Notes under the pieces: generated by a model
Databases searched by the model: none
Seen by the model: only the letters and a program-made list of their open reading frames with translations
Told to the model about the DNA's origin: nothing
Shown here: positions 12,993 to 20,185 of the stretch, piece by piece
Numbering within the stretch: the stretch's first letter is position 1
Layout of the letters: each line of letters opens with the position of its first letter
Source: a virus
IMG/VR virus record: IMGVR_UViG_3300044904_000293
Location: 1 to 28,872 of that record
Length of the DNA stretch: 28,872 nt
Direction: 5' to 3' (one strand)
Program-made: the position numbers and the translations under genes

Positions 12993-14351
12993 ATGGATGG
13001 AACTACAAGTGAAGTGTTTGCGCTGACGGATGAGCAGATATTGGGGATGGAGCCGGGAGAAGAAGTGGCGAGTGGCGAGTGGCGAGTGACGAGCGGACAA
13101 GACGCGGCGAGCAAGCCGGGATCCCTCGACTCCGGTCTGCAAAATGCGCAGACCTCCGCTCGGGATGACAATCCTGCGGTAGGGACGAAAAGCGGACAGG
13201 AAGCCAGAACTTCCGATGGGGAATGGCGAGAGGCACAGTCCGTCTTACAACAGGAAGGGCAGGTGGCACGGGGTGTGCCACAGGCGCCGCCACAGTGGCT
13301 GGCGGAGAGGATGCGTGATCCCTGGCATGGGGATGAGGCCAAGGAGTTGTGGGAAGGCGCGGTGCAGGCGCGGCAGGAGGCGGCGGCTTATCGCGAGGCG
13401 ATTGCTACGCCCGCGGAGGCTCGCGCATTGAAGGAGATTTATCCCGGCGGAGTGAACGAGGCGAAAACGGCGGCGGAACGCGCGCGGCAACTGGAGGAGT
13501 TTGATGCGGCGTATTTTGGCGCAGCGGGGAAGCCGGCGGAGGCAATGAGCGCGGCCAGGGTGCAATTGGCGCAGAGATTGATGGAGCAGGACCCGGGAGC
13601 GTTTCGAGAGATGGTGGCGGCGGGAGTGAGGTTGCTGGAGGGGAGAGGAAAGGACGGTGACCAGCGACCAGCGAGCGGCGACCAGGAAGAGAAAAGCAGA
13701 TCCCTCAGGCCTGAAGGCCTGAGCTACAACGCTCGGGATGACAAATCTCTTCCAATTCGTGCGGCGGTGCAGGAAGTGCCAGCGGCTTATGTGAGTTTTG
13801 AGAAGGCGGCGAATGCGGAGTTGGAGAAGAGCGTGGGCGGGACGATTGCGCGGGCGATCGAGAGCGCGCTGCCGAATTTGAAGAGCCTGGATCGCGCGGG
13901 ACGGGACGGGGCAGCGCAGGGGACGCCTCTGCCGGAGAGGTTGGGGATGGCGGTGCGCGAGGAAGTGGAAGCGGCGTTGAAGAGCGACGCGCAATTGGGC
14001 GAACAGGTGGCGCGGATTTTGGGGGCGCGGCGGTTTGACGATGCGGTACGGGCGCAGGTGGTACACGTGATCGATGCGCGGGCACAACAATTGGTGCCGG
14101 GCGCGGTGAAGCGGGTGGTGGGAAGTTGGACTACGGCGACTTTGGGAACGAGAGGGAAAAGCCCGGCGGCGGAAGCAGGAGCCGCGACGAGGAGCGAAGT
14201 GAAGGGGAATGCGGCGCCACGGTCCGGGAAAAGCGGGCAGAGCGCGGGGAGGAATGAGAAGGCGGAGGCGCGTGTGCCCGGGCGAACGGCAAGCCGAGGG
14301 CGGGTGGATTACGGGAAGTTGAGCGACGAACAGATTTTGGATATGAGCTAG
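12993..14351 (+). CDS. Probable capsid scaffolding protein with in-frame repeats
   Basis: The start chosen is ATG 12993; a TTG at 12939 would lie inside the terminator hairpin. The 452-aa product is hydrophilic, Ala/Glu/Arg rich and mostly helical, the profile of a scaffold, and lies between portal and capsid genes. Its first residues contain LTDEQILGM and its last LSDEQILDM, so a short motif is repeated at both ends. Three in-frame repeat insertions are visible: residues 43-60 (SLDSGLQNAQTSARDDN), 222-232 (GDQRPASGDQE) and 236-250 (SLRPEGLSYNARDD). A scaffold directs shell assembly around the portal and then leaves. A scaffold tolerates insertions better than other head proteins, which may explain the repeats. 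Confidence 0.78.
   Translation: MDGTTSEVFALTDEQILGMEPGEEVASGEWRVTSGQDAASKPGSLDSGLQNAQTSARDDNPAVGTKSGQEARTSDGEWREAQSVLQQEGQVARGVPQAPPQWLAERMRDPWHGDEAKELWEGAVQARQEAAAYREAIATPAEARALKEIYPGGVNEAKTAAERARQLEEFDAAYFGAAGKPAEAMSAARVQLAQRLMEQDPGAFREMVAAGVRLLEGRGKDGDQRPASGDQEEKSRSLRPEGLSYNARDDKSLPIRAAVQEVPAAYVSFEKAANAELEKSVGGTIARAIESALPNLKSLDRAGRDGAAQGTPLPERLGMAVREEVEAALKSDAQLGEQVARILGARRFDDAVRAQVVHVIDARAQQLVPGAVKRVVGSWTTATLGTRGKSPAAEAGAATRSEVKGNAAPRSGKSGQSAGRNEKAEARVPGRTASRGRVDYGKLSDEQILDMS
13120..13170. repeat. Palindromic element inside the scaffold gene (a)
   Basis: Ends ATCCC (13121-13125) and GGGAT (13162-13166), inner stem GGTCTGC/GCAGACC. It matches the portal copy at 11058-11110 with two differences over about 52 nt and is read in the same frame. 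Confidence 0.85.
13656..13742. repeat. GACCAGCGACC tract plus nested palindromic element (b)
   Basis: The tract at 13656-13688 is followed by an element with ends ATCCC (13700-13704) and GGGAT (13735-13739). Its interior is itself a TGAA-loop hairpin, CTCAGGCC-TGAA-GGCCTGAG (13704-13723), plus CTACA. These 25 nt are identical to the intergenic hairpin at 20354-20378. Confidence 0.85.
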
Positions 14352-14429
14352 TCGCGCGGAACAGGTGAGCACGGCTGCTCCGCTCACAAATCACGCTGCC
14401 GATCAAACAATCCTTTTGGAGGTGAACCT

Positions 14430-15056
14430 ATTGGGCACCATGCGTCCTGGCTCGAACGGGCGATCGATGTTTTCAAGCCGCAACCCGGGTCTCCGCCGAA
14501 ACCGCACGCTCCGGCCGTGGACCAAAGCGCCTGGAACCAATCCGTAGAGCAGAAGCACGTCATTCCCGGTTTGACGGTGCATGACGTGGGCCTGAGCGTC
14601 TTCGGCGAGACGCGCGCGCTTCGCGACAGGCCCGGTTCCAATGAGCCCATTGGCGCTGCTCGGCAAAGAGTGGCCCACGCGATGATTAACGACGCGGAGC
14701 TATCTCACCGAACGGGTAAGCCCCGCAACGCAGTCCATGCGCCTGTCGAACCTTCGGACGAAGTGAAGCGCAATCCCACGGAGCAGGCTGCTTACGAGTC
14801 TTCCCTACGCGCCGCCCGCGAAGCGTATCTCAGTGGCCATGATCCGACCAACGGTGCCACACACTTTAACATGCGTCCGACGCCGGATCGTTCCAACTGG
14901 AAATTCCCAAAGGGAACAGCCGAGGGCGTCACACTGAGCACGCAGTCCGGGCCGTATGACAATTCGTTTCCGAACAAAAACGCACCTGCACACACTACTT
15001 GGTTAAGCACGTATTTCCCGGACGAGGAAGAAAAGAAGACACGGCGAAGGCATTGA
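14430..15056 (+). CDS. SleB-like cell-wall hydrolase
   Basis: The start is uncertain. A perfect GGAGGTGA (14418-14425) precedes an in-frame ATT at 14430; the nearest ordinary start is GTG 14517 (179 aa) without a ribosome-binding site. Counted from 14517, FGETRAL (residues 29-35) followed by EPIGAARQRVAHAMIND, and later DPTNGATHFN near 109 with a downstream SNW, match the Hydrolase_2/SleB pattern, in which the Glu is catalytic and the enzyme cleaves peptidoglycan. Proteins of this type serve phages for entry or lysis. The gene lies between scaffold and capsid, and its frame is open from the scaffold TAG onward. Family call is by eye and moderately sure. Confidence 0.7.
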   Translation: MGHHASWLERAIDVFKPQPGSPPKPHAPAVDQSAWNQSVEQKHVIPGLTVHDVGLSVFGETRALRDRPGSNEPIGAARQRVAHAMINDAELSHRTGKPRNAVHAPVEPSDEVKRNPTEQAAYESSLRAAREAYLSGHDPTNGATHFNMRPTPDRSNWKFPKGTAEGVTLSTQSGPYDNSFPNKNAPAHTTWLSTYFPDEEEKKTRRRH

Positions 15057-15077
15057 ATCTCTTACCGGGCGGGAGGC

Positions 15078-15623
15078 TCAGTAGTCATTTTCTATGAAGA
15101 TGTTCCTGGCTGATTCGACGCAAACAGGTTGCATCCAACCCTTACGTTCCGGATCGAGAGGGCAAACCTCAAAATTAGCAAAGACGGGAGGGGGGACAGC
15201 CCACATGAATCCCGTCGCCCTCTTGTGGGCTCGGTTGTCAGCCTCGTAAGCGCGATCCAACTCTGGGGGAAACTCCGGGCTCTCGTCGTCAGCGATAGTG
15301 CGCGGCGGAAAATGCGAAGGGCCGTTGAAAACACCGAGGATCCTGTGCGTACCAATCCTCCAGATTCGGAACGACGGGTTGCCGTTGGCGACCGAGAGGC
15401 GGCCGTGCGTCCAATAGCAGAGCGCGGCGTTCTCCGGCGTCTTACATGGAATCTTGCGCGCGCTGGCACTCGGAGAGGCCTTTGCGGATGGCTTCGCCTG
15501 GTCCTGCAAGGCCCTTCCTGCTCCTCCCGAAGCGGGCGACTGAGGTTCACCGGGCAGGTTGGCGGTGAACGATGCCGCCAGGGCGAGGAGCATAAGCGTT
15601 CCACTCGTGAGCACAGTTCTCAT
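15078..15623 (-). CDS. Exported protein of unknown function
   Basis: This 181-aa minus-strand protein starts at ATG 15623 and has a signal peptide (MRTVLTSGTLMLLALAASFTANL), then a Ser/Ala/Lys/Pro linker to about residue 58. The remaining domain has several conserved-looking Cys (IPCKTPENAALCYWTHG, FEVCPLDPE, PVCVESA), which could form disulfides in the periplasm. I recall similar small exported proteins from acidobacterial genomes, but assign no function. Orientation against the capsid genes and the lower GC around it suggest a cargo (moron) gene. Confidence 0.65.
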   Translation of the reverse strand: MRTVLTSGTLMLLALAASFTANLPGEPQSPASGGAGRALQDQAKPSAKASPSASARKIPCKTPENAALCYWTHGRLSVANGNPSFRIWRIGTHRILGVFNGPSHFPPRTIADDESPEFPPELDRAYEADNRAHKRATGFMWAVPPPVFANFEVCPLDPERKGWMQPVCVESARNIFIENDY

Positions 15624-15750
15624 TCAGTCAATATAACATAGCTGCTAACGAACGCAGGCCTGAATACTTAAACCAAAAGTTTTGGCGCCTTCTCGCAAGA
15701 CGCCTGCTTGCCCTTCTGAAGCGGGGCAGCACATCTAAGGAGAAACAACA

Positions 15751-17007
15751 ATGCCAGCACAAGCAAACGCGAATGTCATCGCGTTGCAGCTCGAGAAGGT
15801 GCGCGACAAGGTACCTTTGCTGTATGAGCGCGACGACATTCTTTTGACGATGATCCAGCAACGGGGGGACGTGGAGAAAGTCTCTTCACGAAACATGCGC
15901 CTGCCGTTGCAAGTAAATCCCGGTGGAAAGGCCGGGTCGTATAACGCAGACGGCGGCGACCTGGGCCGCGGCACAGGAACCGCCTATGACGTCGCGCAGG
16001 TGTCGCCTATTTTCTTCCGCTTCGCGATTGAAATCACGAAGCTGGTGGAATACGCGACGACCGGAAGGGAACGCGCGATTGAAAACGCGGCCAAGCGCGA
16101 AGTGGCCAACGGAATGAAGCAGTTCCGTGCGTTCCTTGACAAGCTGATTCAGACGGCGGGGAACGGGGTGCTGGGAACGATCAGTTCGTTTGCCAGCACG
16201 ACATGGACGATGAGCGTGCCGAGCGGCGCGGCGCTGGTGTATGTGGGGCAGACGATCCAGGTCTACGACTCGACGCTGACGACCAACCGCGGCACGTGCA
16301 ACGTGGTGGCGGCTGACCCGATCAGCCCGACGCAGACGATTACCGTGGACGCGAATCCGAGCGGACTGACGAACGGCGACGTGATCGTGCACGACGGGTT
16401 GAGCGGAGCTTCGCCGGTATCGTTGTTCGGGATCAAGTATCACCAGAACAACGCGACAACAGGCACGTGGCTCAACTTGAATCGCGCGACCTATCCGGTG
16501 CAACTGGCCACATCGCGCGTGAATGCGGGCAATGCGGCGCTGACGCCGGCGAACGTGCGCCTGGCGATCAACAAGGTGCGCAAGGCGTTGGGGATCAACC
16601 ACCTCAGCAAGCTGATCGCGTACATGGCGGTCGAGCAGGAGCATGCCTGGGAAAATCTGGGCATCACGGTGAGCTCGATCATCAAGGAAGGCGGCGGCGG
16701 AAACGGGAACGATCTGGATCTGCTGTTCACCGGACGGAAGACGATGAGCGGGATTCCGATCAAGTCCAGCGTGAATGCGGACCAGACGCGCGTGGACTTT
16801 CTGGACCTGGCGCACTGGGGCCGCGCCGTGTTGAAGGACATTGATTTTTACGAGGTCAATGGCAACACGGTGTTCCCGATTTACGGGGCGAGCGGCGGAC
16901 TGGCGGCGTCGTACATCTTCTACTTTGATACGGCTTTTCAACTTTGGTCAGACAGCCCGCGCAGCGGTGCGTACATTGATACGCTTGCTCGCCCACAGGG
17001 TTATTAG
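15751..17007 (+). CDS. Major capsid protein
   Basis: This 418-aa protein starts at ATG 15751 with AAGGAGAAAC upstream. Its pattern fits an HK97-fold shell protein: N-terminal helical arm, a central spine helix (AAKREVANGMKQFRAFLDKL, about residues 111-130), a beta-rich insertion (about 145-240), and a C-terminal A-domain with YIFYFDTAFQLWSD near residue 393. It is the size and position of a coat protein after a scaffold. No insertion repeats are visible in it, in contrast to portal and scaffold, consistent with tight packing constraints. Confidence 0.88.
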   Translation: MPAQANANVIALQLEKVRDKVPLLYERDDILLTMIQQRGDVEKVSSRNMRLPLQVNPGGKAGSYNADGGDLGRGTGTAYDVAQVSPIFFRFAIEITKLVEYATTGRERAIENAAKREVANGMKQFRAFLDKLIQTAGNGVLGTISSFASTTWTMSVPSGAALVYVGQTIQVYDSTLTTNRGTCNVVAADPISPTQTITVDANPSGLTNGDVIVHDGLSGASPVSLFGIKYHQNNATTGTWLNLNRATYPVQLATSRVNAGNAALTPANVRLAINKVRKALGINHLSKLIAYMAVEQEHAWENLGITVSSIIKEGGGGNGNDLDLLFTGRKTMSGIPIKSSVNADQTRVDFLDLAHWGRAVLKDIDFYEVNGNTVFPIYGASGGLAASYIFYFDTAFQLWSDSPRSGAYIDTLARPQGY

Positions 17008-17032
17008 AAGAAGGGTTTTTCCAACTATCTCA

Positions 17033-17683
17033 CTATCGATGGTGACGGAGGAACACTTCCGCTGTCATGGAATGTTTTCGCTGGTTGCAGCGGAGGCACG
17101 ACGGGACAAGGTTTGAAATCTCGTTTGTTCCTCCGCGCACCAGTGGGGTTCTGTGGTCGCGGCTTCTATTCTTCTTGTTGAGTGTTGTTCCACAGTACGC
17201 GCAGCGGAAGTTGAAGCGCACAAGGAGAGCCCGCCAGTCTTGAAGACTGATGTAGCAGGATTTGCCAGACCGCTTGGCTCGCGCAATTCGAGACTGATAA
17301 CGCCTTTTCTCAGGATCGCGCCAATATCGCGCGCGATCGATGGCGTGAAATCTCTCTGGGTTATTGATCCGTTTTTGTTGTCTCGCGGCGTTAATTTGAC
17401 CGCGATGCCGATGATGAAAGCGGCGTCGCTTGGCGAGAAGAGTCTGATGAATTTCCTCGTCTGTCCTTTTCTGTCTTCGCTTCCCAAGCTTTTCACCGCG
17501 AACCTTGCGGCGATGGGCGCGCGCCCATTCCTTCTGGTAGGCACGCGTCTCCTTAAGGTTCTCAGCGCGATATCTACGCTGGTATTCGCGCTGATAGGCC
17601 CTATAACGCGCGACCCATTGCGGGTCGCTCAAGCGACGCTCCTTATATCTGCGGCGCCGGTCGCCAGGGTTCTTGTAAGGCAT
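17033..17683 (-). CDS. Free-standing HNH endonuclease
   Basis: This 216-aa minus-strand protein has an Arg/Lys/Tyr-rich N terminus (many RYR, KRR and RRY units, probably DNA-binding helices) and a C-terminal HNH domain: CAYCG near 165, SRDHRTPLVRGGTNEISNLV with the catalytic His, then CLRCNQRKH. The zinc-type Cys pairs and the DH...N...H order are intact. HNH nucleases of this kind home between phage genomes. It starts at 17683, where it overlaps an alternative start of the next gene, and ends 26 nt after the capsid stop. Confidence 0.88.
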   Translation of the reverse strand: MPYKNPGDRRRRYKERRLSDPQWVARYRAYQREYQRRYRAENLKETRAYQKEWARAHRRKVRGEKLGKRRQKRTDEEIHQTLLAKRRRFHHRHRGQINAARQQKRINNPERFHAIDRARYWRDPEKRRYQSRIARAKRSGKSCYISLQDWRALLVRFNFRCAYCGTTLNKKNRSRDHRTPLVRGGTNEISNLVPSCLRCNQRKHSMTAEVFLRHHR

Positions 17684-17711
17684 GACGTTTTATCGTAAGG
17701 CTAACGTATCT

Positions 17712-18341
17712 ATGAAGGAAAAGGAATGCAACAGCAAGAATAGCGCAAGTATTCAGATCTTACGCGAACTTCACGAGACGCCGGAGGACGTGGCACGGCG
17801 GCTGGAAATGGCCGGTGGGCGGAACCGGTTTGGCGAACCGAATTTTCGCGTGGTGTGGGGCTGGAACCGGTTGGCGTGGATTGGCGGGAAATTTGAGGAC
17901 CGCGACGCGCACGGGGATGTGGTGCGGGAAGCGGTGGAAATGCGGCTGGAGCCGAAATATGCGCAGGTGAACCGCTGGCACGTGGAACGCTGGGTGGCGC
18001 CGGAAACGTATGGATCGCCGCAAGAGTGGTACGCGAAGACGTTGGAGAGTGCGAATGGAACGAGCGTGGCGGCGCTGGGGCCGTATCCGGAGCGAGGCGA
18101 GTACGAGCATTGTTTTACATTGGAAGGGCCGAAAGGCGAGTTTTTGCAGTTGACGCCGACGATTGTGGAGCACGTGGCGCGGGCGATTGAATGGGCCAGG
18201 CGTTTTCCGAAGGCGAAGCAACGCGGGCTGTTATACGAGAGGGAAGCGAGGGAAGAACGGGAATACGAGGAGTGGGCGTACGCGTTGATGGATGATGCGG
18301 CGCCGGCGTGGCATGGATTGCCGTTTGTGACGGTGGGATGA
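17712..18341 (+). CDS. Conserved-looking phage protein of unknown function
   Basis: The start chosen is ATG 17712 with TAAGG upstream; an ATG at 17682 overlaps the HNH start. The 209-aa product is rich in Trp, Glu and Arg (FRVVWGWNRLAWIGGKFEDRD, RWHVERWVAPETYGSPQEWY), has no membrane segment, and ends in an acidic helical tail (EREAREEREYEEWAYALMDD). Proteins with this Trp-rich pattern seem familiar from phage capsid neighbourhoods, but I know no function. It is followed 3 nt later by the holin-like gene. Confidence 0.7.
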   Translation: MKEKECNSKNSASIQILRELHETPEDVARRLEMAGGRNRFGEPNFRVVWGWNRLAWIGGKFEDRDAHGDVVREAVEMRLEPKYAQVNRWHVERWVAPETYGSPQEWYAKTLESANGTSVAALGPYPERGEYEHCFTLEGPKGEFLQLTPTIVEHVARAIEWARRFPKAKQRGLLYEREAREEREYEEWAYALMDDAAPAWHGLPFVTVG

Positions 18342-18344
18342 ATT

Positions 18345-18581
18345 ATGAGCGGAAGAAGGTCACACCTGCGGATCTGGCTGATGGGGCTGGCAGCGGCGGG
18401 GATTAGCGGAGCTGCAGGCGGAGTGATGACGGGGCTGGCAGCGGTGGGAATCGATCCGGGGCATTTTAATTTGCAGGCAGGGATGGGGGCGACGTTGAAG
18501 ATTGGAACGGCCGCGGCGTTGATCAATGCGGTGATTGGCGTGGCGGCGTATTTGCAGAAGTCGCCGTTGCCGGAGGAGTGA
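18345..18581 (+). CDS. Holin-like membrane protein
   Basis: The 78-aa product has a basic start (MSGRRSHLRIW), a hydrophobic segment (LMGLAAAGISGAAGGVMTGLAAVG, about 12-35), a loop with DPGHFNLQAG, a second segment (IGTAAALINAVIGVAAYL, about 52-69) and an acidic end. Two membrane segments and small size suit a holin, which would release lytic enzyme. It follows the previous gene after 3 nt. A second holin-like peptide lies at 7233-7397. Confidence 0.68.
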   Translation: MSGRRSHLRIWLMGLAAAGISGAAGGVMTGLAAVGIDPGHFNLQAGMGATLKIGTAAALINAVIGVAAYLQKSPLPEE

Positions 18582-18920
18582 GGAAGTTGTCAGTTTTCAG
18601 TTATTAGTTCCAAGTTTCCGAAAAGAGAAAAACTAAGAGAAGAGAAGAAAGTCGGTGGCGCTAGGGCGTAAGAGCCCACCCTCATAACCCCGAGGGTGGG
18701 GCACCCGCAAGTTCAGGGGAGCTGTGACGTTGGTAGGAAAATCCAAGAGTGAAGAGGGATTCCTGACTCCGCGGACTCCGTTCGGAATGACGGGTGATTG
18801 CTATGGGTTCCTTTCCTCCGAAAGATTGGGGGAATCGGAATGACCCTGCGATAGGTTTAGATGCGCTGGCCGATTGATGGAGACGAGCAAGAGAGAATCC
18901 AGTAGGGGGGGGGAAAAACT
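18582..18920. repeat. Gene-free repeat region before the adaptor gene
   Basis: From left to right: TCAGTTTTCAGTTATTAG tract, a hairpin CCACCCTC/GAGGGTGG followed by GGCACCC (18674-18706), and a palindromic element (18758-18791) with ends ATTCC/GGAAT. A run of nine G (18905-18913) lies just before the next start and overlaps its ribosome-binding site. No gene was seen. Confidence 0.75.
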
Positions 18921-19643
18921 ATGCCAGTTGTGGGATCGAGTGCGTATAACACGGCGGGGCAGATCACTTCGCTGGTGAGGTCGCTGTTGAATGATGCACA
19001 GGGAAACCTGTTCACGGATACGCTGCTGCTGCCATATCTGAACTCGGCTTATCGCAAGGTGCAGCGAGCGATCGGAAACGCCGGGGGCGGTGGATTCATC
19101 CAGGACGATGCGTTGCTGGTGGTGCCGGCAGTGGCGGGTGGGGATGCGTCGCTGCAAGTGTCGTTGAGCGATGCGAGCGCGCCACCGAATCAACTGCCGA
19201 CGGATTTGTTGGTTCCGCTGAAGTTGTGGGAGCGGCCGAATTTGTCCACGCAGGAATTTGACGAAATGGTAGACCTGACGAGGCACGGTGGGCTGCCTTC
19301 GCGGGTGCAGGACGTGACGCTGAGCGTGTGGGAATGGCGCACGGATGGGTTGTGGTTCATCGGAGCGACGCAGGACACGCAGATCCGCTTGCGCTATTTG
19401 AAGGCGTATCCGGATTTCACGGATGCGACTTCATCGGTGCTGGTGCGCAACGCGCAGGAAGCCCTGGCGTATGCCACGGCAGCCCTGGCGGGATGGGCCA
19501 GGGGCAGCCCGCTGGCGGAGAAGTGGGACGATGCGGCGAGCGACGCGATCGAAGACCTGGTGGTGGCAGCGGTGCGGAGAGAACAGCAGAGCGGGCGGAG
19601 GCGGCGGCCGTTTTCGGCGCGGAGCGGGTATACGCCGTTTTGA
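18921..19643 (+). CDS. Head-tail adaptor (gp6 / tail-tubular A-like)
   Basis: The 240-aa protein opens with an adaptor-like helical part (AGQITSLVRSLLNDAQGNLF, then LLPYLNSAYRKVQRAIG, about residues 12-52) and continues with a beta-rich middle and a final helical region (SVLVRNAQEALAYATAALAGWARG) ending in a basic tail. This helix-beta-helix plan and the position between capsid and tail genes fit a connector sitting under the portal. The exact family is not certain. Confidence 0.72.
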   Translation: MPVVGSSAYNTAGQITSLVRSLLNDAQGNLFTDTLLLPYLNSAYRKVQRAIGNAGGGGFIQDDALLVVPAVAGGDASLQVSLSDASAPPNQLPTDLLVPLKLWERPNLSTQEFDEMVDLTRHGGLPSRVQDVTLSVWEWRTDGLWFIGATQDTQIRLRYLKAYPDFTDATSSVLVRNAQEALAYATAALAGWARGSPLAEKWDDAASDAIEDLVVAAVRREQQSGRRRRPFSARSGYTPF

Positions 19644-19833
19644 GGCGGTTTTCAGTTGTCAGTTTTGAGTTTTCAGTAAAGCGTTTTGGATGAAGGCTGG
19701 GTTGCGGAGTTATGGGGGCGATATCAGATATCAGCGATCAGAGATCAGGAACCCGGATGCGTGATCGCAGATGGCTTGGCAGGCGTCAGAGGGAAATTCA
19801 CAAGGAAGCAGAGAAAGAGAGAGGGGTAGACAA

Positions 19834-20181
19834 ATGGCGATTACGATTTCGCTGGGTCCGCAGAACGTGGATTCCAGTGCGAGCAATTTTGTGTACGCGG
19901 TGGCGACGCTGACGTTTTCCGGGAATTACGTGACAGGCGGAGACACGCTGGACTTCACGCAGATTGCGAACCAGTTGCCGTCGGATACGATTGTGCAGGT
20001 GTTCGCGGAAAGCCAGAACGGGAACAGCGGGTATTATATTCCCGTGCAGGGAACCACGTTGAATAACTGGAAGTTGAAGGCGTTCCTGGGCGGCGGAACG
20101 GAGATCAGTGCGGGGGCGTATCCGGCCAGCGTAACCACGGACATCGTGCAGCTCAGCATTACGGCGCGGAAGTTGCTGTAA
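19834..20181 (+). CDS. Small probable virion protein
   Basis: The start chosen is ATG 19834 with GAGAGGGG about 6 nt upstream; an earlier ATG at 19771 lies in repeat-like sequence. The 115-aa protein is beta-rich (AITISLGPQNVDSSASNFVY, YAVATLTFSGNYVTGGDTL, and ends TTDIVQLSITARKLL). It sits between adaptor and spike genes. Role inferred from place and composition only. The gap 19644-19833 before it has CAGTTGTCAGTTTTGAG and ATCAGATATCAGCGATCAG tracts. Confidence 0.7.
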   Translation: MAITISLGPQNVDSSASNFVYAVATLTFSGNYVTGGDTLDFTQIANQLPSDTIVQVFAESQNGNSGYYIPVQGTTLNNWKLKAFLGGGTEISAGAYPASVTTDIVQLSITARKLL

Positions 20182-20185
20182 GCAA

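Noticed and set aside
13245-14387. 380-codon minus-strand frame over the scaffold
   Set aside because: Antisense shadow; the plus-strand product has scaffold-like composition and operon context.
15886-16941. 351-codon minus-strand frame inside the capsid gene
   Set aside because: Arg/His-rich antisense translation of the capsid coding sequence, no start signal, no recognisable domain.
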